Assembly: GCF_900167565.1 (NCBI RefSeq)
Contig: NZ_FUZV01000002.1
Span: 620,001-684,000 of the forward strand
DNA: 64,000 nt
From: Pseudoxanthomonas indica
Lineage (GTDB): Bacteria > Pseudomonadota > Gammaproteobacteria > Xanthomonadales > Xanthomonadaceae
Direction of reading: 5' to 3'
The position numbers and the translations under genes are program-made. Each line of letters starts with the position of its first letter. Position 1 is the stretch's first letter. This document shows, one piece after another, positions 26,095 through 34,167 of the stretch. The notes below the pieces were generated by a model, which saw nothing but the letters and a program-made list of their open reading frames with translations, had not been told where the DNA came from and did no database searches.

Positions 26095-26583
26095 ATGGCC
26101 CGCGGCATCAACAAAGTCATCCTGGTCGGCAACCTCGGCAACGATCCCGACACCAAGTACACCCAAGGTGGCATGGCCATCACCCGGATCAGCCTGGCCA
26201 CCACCAGCGTCCGCAAGGACAAGGACGGCAACCAGCAGGAACGCACCGAATGGCACCGCGTGGTGTTCTTCGGCAAGTTGGGCGAGATCGCCGGCGAGTA
26301 TCTGCGCAAGGGCAGCTCGGTGTACGTGGAAGGTTCGCTGCGTTACGACAAGTACACCGGCCAGGACGGCGTGGAGAAGTACACCACCGACATCGTCGCC
26401 GATGAAATGCAGATGTTGGGCGGCCGTGGCGAAGGCGGTGGCGGTGGCGGTGGCGGTGGCGGTGAGCGCCCGCAGCGTCCGCAGCGCCAGGAGTATTCGC
26501 AGCAGGCCCCGCAGCGTCGCCAGGCCCCGGCCCAGCAGCCGGCGCCGATGGATGACTTTGCCGACGACGATATTCCGTTCTGA
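26095..26583 (+). CDS. ssb: Single-stranded DNA-binding protein
   Basis: A 162-residue SSB. Residues 1-110 form the OB fold ([50 protein letters not shown]). A glycine run ([13 protein letters not shown]) and a Gln/Pro/Arg linker follow, and the tail ends with the protein-recruiting tip DDDIPF. It binds single-stranded DNA during replication, repair and recombination and recruits partners through the tip. A TATACT at 26034-26039 could be its -10, and a strong terminator follows. The glycine run is encoded by a tandem hexamer, listed separately. Confidence 0.96.
   Translation: MARGINKVILVGNLGNDPDTKYTQGGMAITRISLATTSVRKDKDGNQQERTEWHRVVFFGKLGEIAGEYLRKGSSVYVEGSLRYDKYTGQDGVEKYTTDIVADEMQMLGGRGEGGGGGGGGGGERPQRPQRQEYSQQAPQRRQAPAQQPAPMDDFADDDIPF
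26434..26463 (+). repeat. Tandem GGCGGT hexamer in ssb
   Basis: Five exact copies of GGCGGT in frame encode the Gly run of the SSB linker. Copy-number change by slippage would keep the frame and only alter linker length. Confidence 0.9.
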
Positions 26584-26603
26584 TCGCAATCCTGCGCTAT
26601 GCC

Positions 26604-26637
26604 AAAACGCCCGCTACTCGCGGGCGTTTTGCTTTTT
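26604..26637 (+). terminator. Rho-independent terminator of ssb
   Basis: AAAACGCCCGC (26604-26614) pairs with GCGGGCGTTTT (26620-26630) across TACTC, followed by GCTTTTT. A strong canonical terminator. Confidence 0.92.
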
Positions 26638-26699
26638 GCTGTCGGCCAGCTTCGCCGTGAGGCCTCCACGCATGGCGAGCACACGCAATCGGAATGCCA

Positions 26700-27434
26700 T
26701 CAACGCCGGGCGATGCTCGCTCCGCCATCAATCGGTACCGTGGCGCCGGTAATCCACGCGGCTTCATCCGAACACAGGAACAGCAGCAGCGACGCCACGT
26801 CGGCCGGTGTGCCGAGCCGGCCCAGCGGATGTCGCAGGACATTTTTCGCCAACGCCGCCGCGGGATCGGGCAGGCGCGCGAACGAGGCGCGCAGCAATGG
26901 CGTGTCGATGGAGGCCGGGGCAATCCCGTTGACGCGAACGCCCTGCGGCGCCAGTTCCAGCGCCAGCGTGCGGGTCAGCGCATCCAGGCCACCTTTTGAA
27001 CTGGCGTAGGCGGCCAGGCCGGGTGCGCCGAAGTAACCATTGATGGAGGACACCAAGGCGAAGTTGCCGCGACCCGCCGCCACCATCGCCGGGGCAAACG
27101 CCTGCACCAGCCGCACCGCGCCACCGACATTGACGTCATACACCCGCGCAAACGCCTGCGGACTGGATTCCAGGGTGGTGGCGAACTCGGTGGTGGCCGC
27201 GGCATGCACGACGATGGTCGGCTCGCCCAGTTCCGCACGGATGCGGGCGGCGGCGCTGGCCACCGATGCGTCATCGCCCAGGTCGCAGGCCAAGGCCAGT
27301 TCGCCCTCGTCGGGTTGCCGCAGATCCAGCGCGGCAATGCGTGCGCCCGCCGCGGCAAAGCGGCGGCAGGTTTCCGCGCCGATGGCGCCGGCTGCGCCGG
27401 TGATGACCACCACTTCATTGTCCAGCCTGGGCAT
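26700..27434 (-). CDS. SDR family NAD(P)-dependent dehydrogenase
   Basis: A 244-residue classical short-chain dehydrogenase. The cofactor motif is TGAAGAIG (12-19), with Asp in ALDLRQ suggesting NAD preference, the Asn-containing helix reads YDVNVGGAV, and the catalytic Ser130/Tyr143/Lys147 lie in VSSINGYF and YASSK. The C-terminus shows ITGATVPIDGG. The ATG at 27434 follows AGGAGAGG. It is divergent from the TonB receptor gene, and its promoter region carries the 22-bp element also found near the GntR gene. It therefore probably belongs to the sugar-acid locus, oxidizing an aldose, a lactol or a keto-sugar intermediate. The actual substrate cannot be told. Confidence 0.88.
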   Translation of the reverse strand: MPRLDNEVVVITGAAGAIGAETCRRFAAAGARIAALDLRQPDEGELALACDLGDDASVASAAARIRAELGEPTIVVHAAATTEFATTLESSPQAFARVYDVNVGGAVRLVQAFAPAMVAAGRGNFALVSSINGYFGAPGLAAYASSKGGLDALTRTLALELAPQGVRVNGIAPASIDTPLLRASFARLPDPAAALAKNVLRHPLGRLGTPADVASLLLFLCSDEAAWITGATVPIDGGASIARR

Positions 27435-27493
27435 GACCTCTCCTGTTGTGCTGCGCTGCAAGATTGACACGCCCCGGGTGCGCCTCAATACTT

Positions 27494-27515
27494 AATTTCA
27501 GATTTTTGATTTTAC
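27494..27515 (-). promoter_or_regulatory. Shared 22-bp element upstream of the SDR gene
   Basis: On the minus strand this reads GTAAAAT-CAA-AAATCTGAAATT. The element at 39921-39942 (plus strand) differs only in the three middle bases, so 19 of 22 positions agree. TAAAAT inside it (27514-27509) can serve as the -10 of the SDR gene, with TTGGCG at 27538-27533 as a weak -35 at 18 bp. The rest of the 27435-27741 intergenic stretch shows no gene; the TonB receptor promoter must lie in it but I see no clear boxes. Confidence 0.6.
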
Positions 27516-27741
27516 CTAAACGCAAGTCGACACGCCAAGCGATCTGGTTGGCCCTGGGAGGGGCCCCGACGTCTTCGAGCCCCTGGCAACGTGTATCCGG
27601 CATTCTGCCGGTAGTACGTCAAGGCAGGGTCCGGGGCACGGCTGGACCTTGGCCCCATGAACCCAGCTTCGATCGGCCTGGCGCCGCTACGCAGCGCGCA
27701 ACAAGGGCGGTCCGACGCGGTCGCCGGGGAGAACGTTCCAG

Positions 27742-30651
27742 ATGATGGGCAAGCGCAATCGAATGTTTCAGGCGGTACACGTGGCATTGGTCGTGGGTGG
27801 CCTGGGCTTGGTCCCCGTGGCGGCGGCACTAGCACAGGAGGCGTCGCAGCTCGACACGCCCAGCCAAAGCGCGCCCACCCAGAGTGCACCTGCGCAAGAC
27901 GCGCCGGCCAATGCCGCGACCAACCTGGAATCCGTGCAGGTGCTGGGTTCGCGCATCAAGCGCACTGACACCGAGACCTCGCAACCCGTGCTGATGATGT
28001 CGCGCGAGGAAATCCAGGCGCAGGGCCGCACCACCATCGGCGAGGTGATCCAGCAGATCACCGCCACTGGCGCGGCGATCAACAGCAACATCAACTCTGG
28101 CGGCAGCGGCCAGAACCGCGTCAGCCTGCGCAACCTGGGCAGCAACCGCACGCTGATCCTGGTCAATGGCCGGCGCTGGGTGGGTGGCTCGGGCCTGAGT
28201 GGCGACGTGGATCTGAACTCGATCCCGAGCGCGGCGGTGGAACGCATCGAAGTGCTGAAGGACGGCGCCTCCGCCATCTATGGTTCCGACGCCATCGGTG
28301 GCGTGGTCAACGTGATCCTGCGTGATGAAATGGACGGCGCCGAGGCCAATGCCTACTTCGGCCAGTTCGATGTCGGCGACGGCAAGCGCACCAGTTGGGA
28401 CGCCACCGTCGGCAAGGTGGGCGAGCGCTTCTCCGCAATCCTCGGCATCGGCCGGGTCGTGCAGGAGGCCGTGGGCGCCGGTGATCGCGCGATCTCTGCG
28501 GTGCCTGTCTATGGCGCCACTCCCGGCTTCCGTGGCGTGGCCAACACGCCCGATGGTCGCTTCAGCCTGGCAGCGAATGGCAGCAGCCCGTTCACCAACG
28601 ACGGGCCCGGCACGCCGTTCCGTCCGTTCCGCTCCAGCGACAACTACAACACCGCGCCGGATCGTTATCTGTCGGTCAACCAGGAAATGAACTCGGTGTT
28701 CGGCAACTTCAAGTTCGACGTCACCGACAACTTCCGGATCAAGTTGACCTCGCAATACCTCGAACGGCAGACCGATCAGAAGTTGCCGGTCAATGCCGTG
28801 GTCTTCGGTGCGTTGGGCAATGCCTACAGCCGCAGCATCGGCATCAGCGCCGACAGCCTGTACAACCCGCTGGGCCAGAACGTGGTGTGGGGCGGGCGGA
28901 TGATTTCCGAAGCGGGCGGGCGAATGATCATCCGCGATGTCGACACCACGGCGGTGAACCTGTCGCTGGAAGGCACGTTCACGGTCGGCGAGCGGTTCTG
29001 GGATTGGGATGCCGGCTACTTCTACGGACGCACGCGCAGCCATGACACCGGCCTGGGCCAACAGGATTACCGCCGCATCCGCGAGGCGGTGGGGCCGTCG
29101 ATGCTCGATGCCGGCGGCAGGCCGGTGTGCGTGGGTACGGCCGGCGATCTCTCGACGGTGATCGCCGGTTGCGTGCCGCTGAATCTGTTGGGCGGCTCGG
29201 GCACTGTCACGCCGGAGATGCTGGCCTACATCAACTTTGTCGAGAGCAGCCGCCTGGGTTACGAACAGCGCAGCGCCTACGCCAACATCACCGGCGAACT
29301 GTTTGCGATGCCGGCCGGTGCGCTGGCGTTCGCGGCCGGCGTGGAGCATCGCGAAGAGAGCGGCTTTGATACCCCGGATGCGCTGATCGCCTCGGGCGTG
29401 ACCAATGGCTTCACCCGCGATCCCACCAATGGCGCGTACGACGTGGACGAAGCCTACCTGGAATTCGCGGTACCGTTGGCGCAAGGCCGTCCGGGCCTGC
29501 AGCTGCTCGACCTCAGCATCGCCACGCGCTATTCCGACTACAGCAATTTCGGCGACACCCTCAACAGCAAGGTGGGGTTCCGCTGGAAGCCGGTTGAAAG
29601 CCTGATGGTGCGCGGCAACTGGAGCGAAGGCTTCCGTGCGCCGGCGATTCGCGAGCTGTACCAGGGCCAGAGCAGCGCCACCCAGCAGAACGCGACCGAT
29701 CCCTGCGCGGCCACCCTGCAGGGCGCGCCACTGCCTGACCCGGTGTCCTGCGCGGGCGTGCCGGCCGATCTGGATCAGCAGCAGTCGGCGCTCAGCGTCA
29801 CCTCCGGCGGCAATCCCGACGTCGGTCCCGAGACCGCCATCAGCCGCACGCTGGGCGTGGTCTACAGCCCGGGTTGGGCGAGCGGTCTGGACATGTCGCT
29901 GGACTGGTGGCAGATCGAGATCGACGACACCATCACCACCATCGGCGCGCAGAACGTCCTCAACCAGTGCTACCGCAATGGCAACCAGGACATGTGTGGC
30001 CTGGTCACGCGCAATGAGTTCGGCCAGATCACCGCGGTGCGCAATGTGCGCACCAACCTGGGCAAGGTCGAAGTGGAAGGCTATGACCTGTCGCTCAACT
30101 ATCGACTGCCCGAATCCGACTGGGGCCGCTTCAACCTGCGCTGGGACAGCACCTACCTGGCGCGCAACGAATCGGATTCCGGCCTGAGCCTGACCGGCAG
30201 CGACGTGACCAGCGGAAGCGGCAACACGGTCGGCACCGGCAGCAACTGGCGCGTGCGCTCGAACGTGATGCTGTCCTGGCAACAGGGTGTGTGGGGCGCC
30301 AACTGGAACATGCGCTATTACTCGCGACTGGTGGAAAGTTGCACCAGCCTGGGCAATGAAGCGCGCGTGGTCTGTTCGGATCCCGAGCGCTACGTCGACA
30401 GCACCAAGGTCGATGCGGATGGCAACCGCGTCACCACGCCGAGCTGGTCGCCGCGCAACCGCATCCCCAGCATCGTCTATCACGACGTCAGCGCGTTCGT
30501 GGATTTGCCGTGGGATGCGCGCGTGACCCTGGGCATCAACAACCTGTTCGATAAGGATCCGCCGATCTCGGTGACCTCACCCAACAGTTTCGGTCCGGAG
30601 TACGAGATTCCGGGGCAGTTCTGGTACATGCGTTACCACCAGTCGTTCTGA
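27742..30651 (+). CDS. TonB-dependent receptor (locus receptor 1)
   Basis: A 969-residue outer-membrane receptor. After a signal region (VHVALVVGGLGLVPVAAALAQ) a spacer precedes a TonB-box-like stretch and plug domain (LESVQVLGSRIKR, RVSLRNLGSNRTLILVNGRR, VERIEVLKDGASAIYGSDAIGG). A 22-strand-type barrel follows and ends WYMRYHQSF with the terminal Phe recognised by the Bam machinery. The plug motifs are of the Caulobacter/Xanthomonas type used for carbohydrate and other large substrates. GGGGAGAAC precedes the ATG. It starts a plus-strand operon (MFS carrier, esterase, secreted protein), so it most likely imports the oligosaccharide this locus degrades. Confidence 0.93.
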   Translation: MMGKRNRMFQAVHVALVVGGLGLVPVAAALAQEASQLDTPSQSAPTQSAPAQDAPANAATNLESVQVLGSRIKRTDTETSQPVLMMSREEIQAQGRTTIGEVIQQITATGAAINSNINSGGSGQNRVSLRNLGSNRTLILVNGRRWVGGSGLSGDVDLNSIPSAAVERIEVLKDGASAIYGSDAIGGVVNVILRDEMDGAEANAYFGQFDVGDGKRTSWDATVGKVGERFSAILGIGRVVQEAVGAGDRAISAVPVYGATPGFRGVANTPDGRFSLAANGSSPFTNDGPGTPFRPFRSSDNYNTAPDRYLSVNQEMNSVFGNFKFDVTDNFRIKLTSQYLERQTDQKLPVNAVVFGALGNAYSRSIGISADSLYNPLGQNVVWGGRMISEAGGRMIIRDVDTTAVNLSLEGTFTVGERFWDWDAGYFYGRTRSHDTGLGQQDYRRIREAVGPSMLDAGGRPVCVGTAGDLSTVIAGCVPLNLLGGSGTVTPEMLAYINFVESSRLGYEQRSAYANITGELFAMPAGALAFAAGVEHREESGFDTPDALIASGVTNGFTRDPTNGAYDVDEAYLEFAVPLAQGRPGLQLLDLSIATRYSDYSNFGDTLNSKVGFRWKPVESLMVRGNWSEGFRAPAIRELYQGQSSATQQNATDPCAATLQGAPLPDPVSCAGVPADLDQQQSALSVTSGGNPDVGPETAISRTLGVVYSPGWASGLDMSLDWWQIEIDDTITTIGAQNVLNQCYRNGNQDMCGLVTRNEFGQITAVRNVRTNLGKVEVEGYDLSLNYRLPESDWGRFNLRWDSTYLARNESDSGLSLTGSDVTSGSGNTVGTGSNWRVRSNVMLSWQQGVWGANWNMRYYSRLVESCTSLGNEARVVCSDPERYVDSTKVDADGNRVTTPSWSPRNRIPSIVYHDVSAFVDLPWDARVTLGINNLFDKDPPISVTSPNSFGPEYEIPGQFWYMRYHQSF

Positions 30652-30688
30652 TGATGGCTAAACGAACCCTGCAGCACGGAGATCGGCG

Positions 30689-31933
30689 GTGAACGCCGCC
30701 GAGGCTCCGTCCACGATCCGCAGCAAGGCGCGCTGGGGCATCCTGGCGTTCCTGTTCCTGTCGACCGTACTCAATTACGTCGACCGGCAGACGCTGTCGA
30801 TCCTGGCGCCGATCGTGCAACTGGATCTGGGCATCGACGACCGCGGTTACGCGACGATCGTGCAGCTGTTCCTGATCGCCTACACGCTGGCGCATCTGGG
30901 CGCGGGCTGGTTGACCGACAAGGTGGGTCCGAAGATCGGGCTCACCTTGTTCGTGGCCTGGTGGTCGCTGGCCAACATGTTGACCGGTCTGGCGCAGAGC
31001 GCGATGCAATTGGGCATGGCGCGGTTCGCGCTGGGCCTGGGCGAAGCAGGCAACTACACGGCGGCGCCGAAAACGGTGTCCGAACGTTTCCCGGCGCATG
31101 AGCGTGGATTCGCGGTGGGCGTGTACACCGCCGGCGCCATGGTCGGTGCGACGATCTCGCCGCCGCTGATTGGTTGGTTGGCGTTGACGCACGGCTGGCG
31201 CGCGGCGTTCATGGCGACCGGTGCGCTGGGTTTTGTCTGGATCATCGGCTGGTGGTTGGTGCATCGCGGTGCGCCCATCGTCGCCGCCGAGGCGGATGAC
31301 GCGACGGTGGAGGCAAGTGGAAAGCCGGGCTGGTTGGCATTGTTACGGCAACGACCGGTCTGGGGACTGGCGCTGGCGCGCATGTTCACCGACCCGGTCT
31401 GGTACTTCTATCTGTTCTGGTTTCCGAAATACATGATCGACGATCGCGGCATGAATCTGCTGCAGATGGCGCAGGTGGCGTGGATCGTCTATCTCGCTGC
31501 GGACATGGGCAGCTTGATCGGCGGCTGGGCGTCGGGCCGGCTGGTCCGGCGCGGCATCGCGCCCGCGCGCAGCCGGCTCTGGCTGATGGCGGGCGCGGCG
31601 TTGCTGGCACCGGTGGGCGCATCGATTGCCGGTGGCCCGTCGATTCCCACCACCTTCGTGTTTGCGGCGCTGGTCGCATTCGCCCATCTGGTATTCCTGA
31701 CCAACCTCACCACGCTGGCGGTGGATACGTTCCCGCGCCGTCACGTCGCCACCATCTTCGGCATCATTGCCGCCGGCAGTGGCCTGGGCGGCATGCTGTC
31801 CACCAAGTTGATCGGGGAGCTGGCCAGCACGCAGTCCTACGGCACGGTCTTCCTGGCGATGGCGGTGATGCATCCGCTTGGCTGGCTGCTGGCCTGGTGG
31901 GCCGTGCGCCGGCCGCACGGCGCCGCCACCTGA
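30689..31933 (+). CDS. MFS transporter, hexuronate/anion:cation symporter type
   Basis: A 414-residue carrier with 12 predicted membrane helices. The first-helix signature STVLNYVDRQTLSILAPIV and the motif AGWLTDKVGPKIGLTLF are those of the ACS family (ExuT, GudP and relatives), which move hexuronates, aldonates or aldarates with protons across the inner membrane. GLGEAGNYTAAPKTVSERFP also matches that group. The GTG start at 30689 lies 37 bp after the receptor gene, and its stop overlaps the next start. An acidic monosaccharide as cargo fits the downstream dehydratase, kinase and aldolase genes. Confidence 0.88.
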   Translation: MNAAEAPSTIRSKARWGILAFLFLSTVLNYVDRQTLSILAPIVQLDLGIDDRGYATIVQLFLIAYTLAHLGAGWLTDKVGPKIGLTLFVAWWSLANMLTGLAQSAMQLGMARFALGLGEAGNYTAAPKTVSERFPAHERGFAVGVYTAGAMVGATISPPLIGWLALTHGWRAAFMATGALGFVWIIGWWLVHRGAPIVAAEADDATVEASGKPGWLALLRQRPVWGLALARMFTDPVWYFYLFWFPKYMIDDRGMNLLQMAQVAWIVYLAADMGSLIGGWASGRLVRRGIAPARSRLWLMAGAALLAPVGASIAGGPSIPTTFVFAALVAFAHLVFLTNLTTLAVDTFPRRHVATIFGIIAAGSGLGGMLSTKLIGELASTQSYGTVFLAMAVMHPLGWLLAWWAVRRPHGAAT

Positions 31934-32799
31934 TGCGCCGGTTGGCGATCGTCGCGGCCCTGTGTGCCTGCGCGATCGCCGCATCGCCGGGCGCCGCCTG
32001 CGCGCGCGAACCCGTGGCGCTTGATTCCGTCCAGACGTTGGCCGATCTGGACTATCAGGTCGTGGGCGAACGCAGCTTGCATGTCGACCTTCATCGTTTG
32101 CAGGCGACCACGCCCACGCCCATGTGGGTGTATGTGCATGGCGGCGGCTGGTCGCGTGGCGCGCGGCCGACCAAGCAAGCCTTCGCCGCGGCCTTCGCAA
32201 TGGGCTACTCGGTGGTGGCGATCGAGTACCGGCTTGCCGCTGAAGCACCCGCACCGGCGGCCGTACAGGACGTGCGTTGCGCGCTGGCCTGGGTTGCACG
32301 CCATGGCGCGGCCCATGGCCTGGATACCAGCCACGTCGTGGTGGAAGGTGGCTCGGCCGGCGGCCATCTGGCGCTGCTGGCGATTGCCGCGGCTGACGAT
32401 CCGGCATTCGACGCCGGCTGCGGCCCACTGCCGCGCATCACCGCGATCGTGGATCGCTTCGGCATCACCGACGTGGCGAACTGGCATCCGCCCTCCGGCG
32501 CGGTGGAACGCTGGCTGGGAGCGCGCGCCGGCGATGCGGCCTGGATGCGCCAGCTGTCGCCGCTGGCGCGGCTGCACGCGGGCATGCCGCCGATCTTCAT
32601 CGTCCATGGCGACGCCGATCCGGTGGTGCCGATCGAACAGTCGCGGCAACTGCTGGCGGCAGCGCAGGCGCTGGGCATTCCGGCGCAGCTGCACGTGGTG
32701 CCCGGCGGCAAACACGGCGGATTCGATCCGCGCGAGGAAGCACGAATCATGGTCGCGCTGCGCGCATTCCTGCTGGCGCAAGGCGCACCCGCACGTTGA
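31933..32799 (+). CDS. Exported alpha/beta hydrolase (HSL-type esterase)
   Basis: A 288-residue exported hydrolase with a short signal region (RRLAIVAALCACAIAASPGAA). It shows the HSL-family oxyanion motif VYVHGGGWSRG, the nucleophile GGSAGGHL, Asp in VHGDADPVVP and His in GGKHGGFD. Its ATG overlaps the MFS stop (TGATG). Esterases in polysaccharide loci usually remove acetyl or other acyl groups from sugars before cleavage; that is the likely role here, in the periplasm. The carboxylesterase annotation is firm, the deacetylase role is inferred from context. Confidence 0.86.
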   Translation: MRRLAIVAALCACAIAASPGAACAREPVALDSVQTLADLDYQVVGERSLHVDLHRLQATTPTPMWVYVHGGGWSRGARPTKQAFAAAFAMGYSVVAIEYRLAAEAPAPAAVQDVRCALAWVARHGAAHGLDTSHVVVEGGSAGGHLALLAIAAADDPAFDAGCGPLPRITAIVDRFGITDVANWHPPSGAVERWLGARAGDAAWMRQLSPLARLHAGMPPIFIVHGDADPVVPIEQSRQLLAAAQALGIPAQLHVVPGGKHGGFDPREEARIMVALRAFLLAQGAPAR

Positions 32800-32844
32800 C
32801 GGGAGTCCGGCCCGTGTCCCGGACGCATCCAACGGAGAAGCACC

Positions 32845-34101
32845 ATGACCACGTCCGCACGACAGCATGGGCTGAGCATCGCCATCGCCGTCACCCTGGC
32901 CGCCAGCGCGGCGACCACCCGCGCGCAGACGCCCGCACCGCCGCAACTGGCCATCACCGGCAGTGTGCAGACCTTCCACGACAGCGCCCTGCAGACCTGC
33001 GGGACCACCAAGGTCCATATCGATGGGCCGGTGCGCCTGTTCCGCGATCAGTTCGACCTGGTGCACATGACCATCGGCGATCCGCAGGCGCGCGGCTGGC
33101 AGTGGACCGGCAGCGTCGCCGCCTTCAATGCGCAACCATCGACGGCCACGCTCGACTGCACGCCCATCATGATCGGCGACGTCGGCAACAACACCATCGA
33201 TCGCTTCGACCAGAAGACGTTCCTGCAGGCGCTGCATTTTGATCCGGCCACCGGCTACGTCTACGGCTATGGCCACAACGATTATTTCGGCCGGCGTATT
33301 TCCGATCCCGATTGCCAATTCACCGGCGGCACGGTGCCCAAGCCGCAGTGCTGGTACAGCGCCATCGCGATCTGGAAGGCGGATGCGCTGAACACCTCGC
33401 CCAGCGGGCACCTGTCGTTCTCCAAGCTCAAGGGCGTGCCCTGGCACATCGCGATCTTTCCGCACGTGGCCTATCCAGGCGACACCAACACGCCCACCGC
33501 CGGCTGGATCGGCTACGGCGCACCGTCCAACATCGTCCGCGGCTTCAATGCCGAGGGTGAGCCGGATGGTTACTACTACTTCTTCGCCTACACCAGTTCC
33601 GGCTATGGCGACCAGGACAAGGGCGTGTGCCTGTTCCGCAGCGACAATCCGGCGCTGCGCGAAAACTGGCGGGCCTGGACCGGCAGCACCACCGCGCCGG
33701 CCTTCACCCAGCGCATGAACAATCCCTACATCAGCGCCACCGCGCCGTGCCCGGTGGTCAATGCGGGCACGTTCCAATCCTACGTGCGCAGCGTTCATTG
33801 GCATGCGGCGTCGCGTCACTACGTGGCGGTGTTCCGCGATGGCGCGGGCGTGCGCTATGCCACCTCGCGCGATCTGGTGAACTGGAACCCGTCGGTGGCG
33901 CTGTACAGCTCCACCGCCAGCGAAGTGAACTATCCGTCGCTGGTGGATCTGGATGGCGGCACGCCGGCGCTGGCCGGTGACGGTCACAACTTCGACGTGA
34001 TCCACGACAACGGCAAGATGTATCTGTACTTCCGGACCTCGGTGGTGTCCGGGCATACCCGCATCAACCGCCTCGCCGTGGATATCAGCAACTATCCGTA
34101 A
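32845..34101 (+). CDS. Secreted protein of unknown family, possible beta-propeller
   Basis: A 418-residue exported protein (signal SIAIAVTLAASAATTRAQ). The mature part is rich in aromatics and Gly/Asp and contains segments typical of five- or seven-bladed propeller glycosidases, such as YVAVFRDGAGVRYATSRDL and VNWNPSVALYSS near the C-terminus. Five or more cysteines (QTCGTTK, LDCTP, DPDCQF, PQCWY, GVCLF, APCPV) suggest disulfides and extracytoplasmic location. I cannot assign a CAZy family. It is the last gene of the receptor operon, 45 bp after the esterase, and ends at a strong terminator, so it is probably a depolymerizing or sugar-binding enzyme of the locus. That role is inference. Confidence 0.6.
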   Translation: MTTSARQHGLSIAIAVTLAASAATTRAQTPAPPQLAITGSVQTFHDSALQTCGTTKVHIDGPVRLFRDQFDLVHMTIGDPQARGWQWTGSVAAFNAQPSTATLDCTPIMIGDVGNNTIDRFDQKTFLQALHFDPATGYVYGYGHNDYFGRRISDPDCQFTGGTVPKPQCWYSAIAIWKADALNTSPSGHLSFSKLKGVPWHIAIFPHVAYPGDTNTPTAGWIGYGAPSNIVRGFNAEGEPDGYYYFFAYTSSGYGDQDKGVCLFRSDNPALRENWRAWTGSTTAPAFTQRMNNPYISATAPCPVVNAGTFQSYVRSVHWHAASRHYVAVFRDGAGVRYATSRDLVNWNPSVALYSSTASEVNYPSLVDLDGGTPALAGDGHNFDVIHDNGKMYLYFRTSVVSGHTRINRLAVDISNYP

Positions 34102-34107
34102 GTGTCA

Positions 34108-34140
34108 CGCCGTGGTGGGCTGCAGCAGCCCACCACGGCG
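34108..34140. terminator. Bidirectional terminator between two locus operons
   Basis: CGCCGTGGTGGGCTG (34108-34122) pairs perfectly with CAGCCCACCACGGCG (34126-34140) across a CAG loop: a 15-bp stem between convergent stops at 34101 and 34168. Confidence 0.8.
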
Positions 34141-34167
34141 GTTGCCGGTTTCAATCAGCGCTTGCGC

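Noticed and set aside
27829..30483. 884-codon open frame on the minus strand
   Set aside because: Antisense to TonB receptor 1; His/Ala/Arg-rich shadow of the real gene without domains or start signal.
31837..34056. 739-codon open frame on the minus strand
   Set aside because: Spans opposite strands of the MFS, esterase and secreted-protein genes, all of which have clear signal peptides, motifs and ribosome sites.
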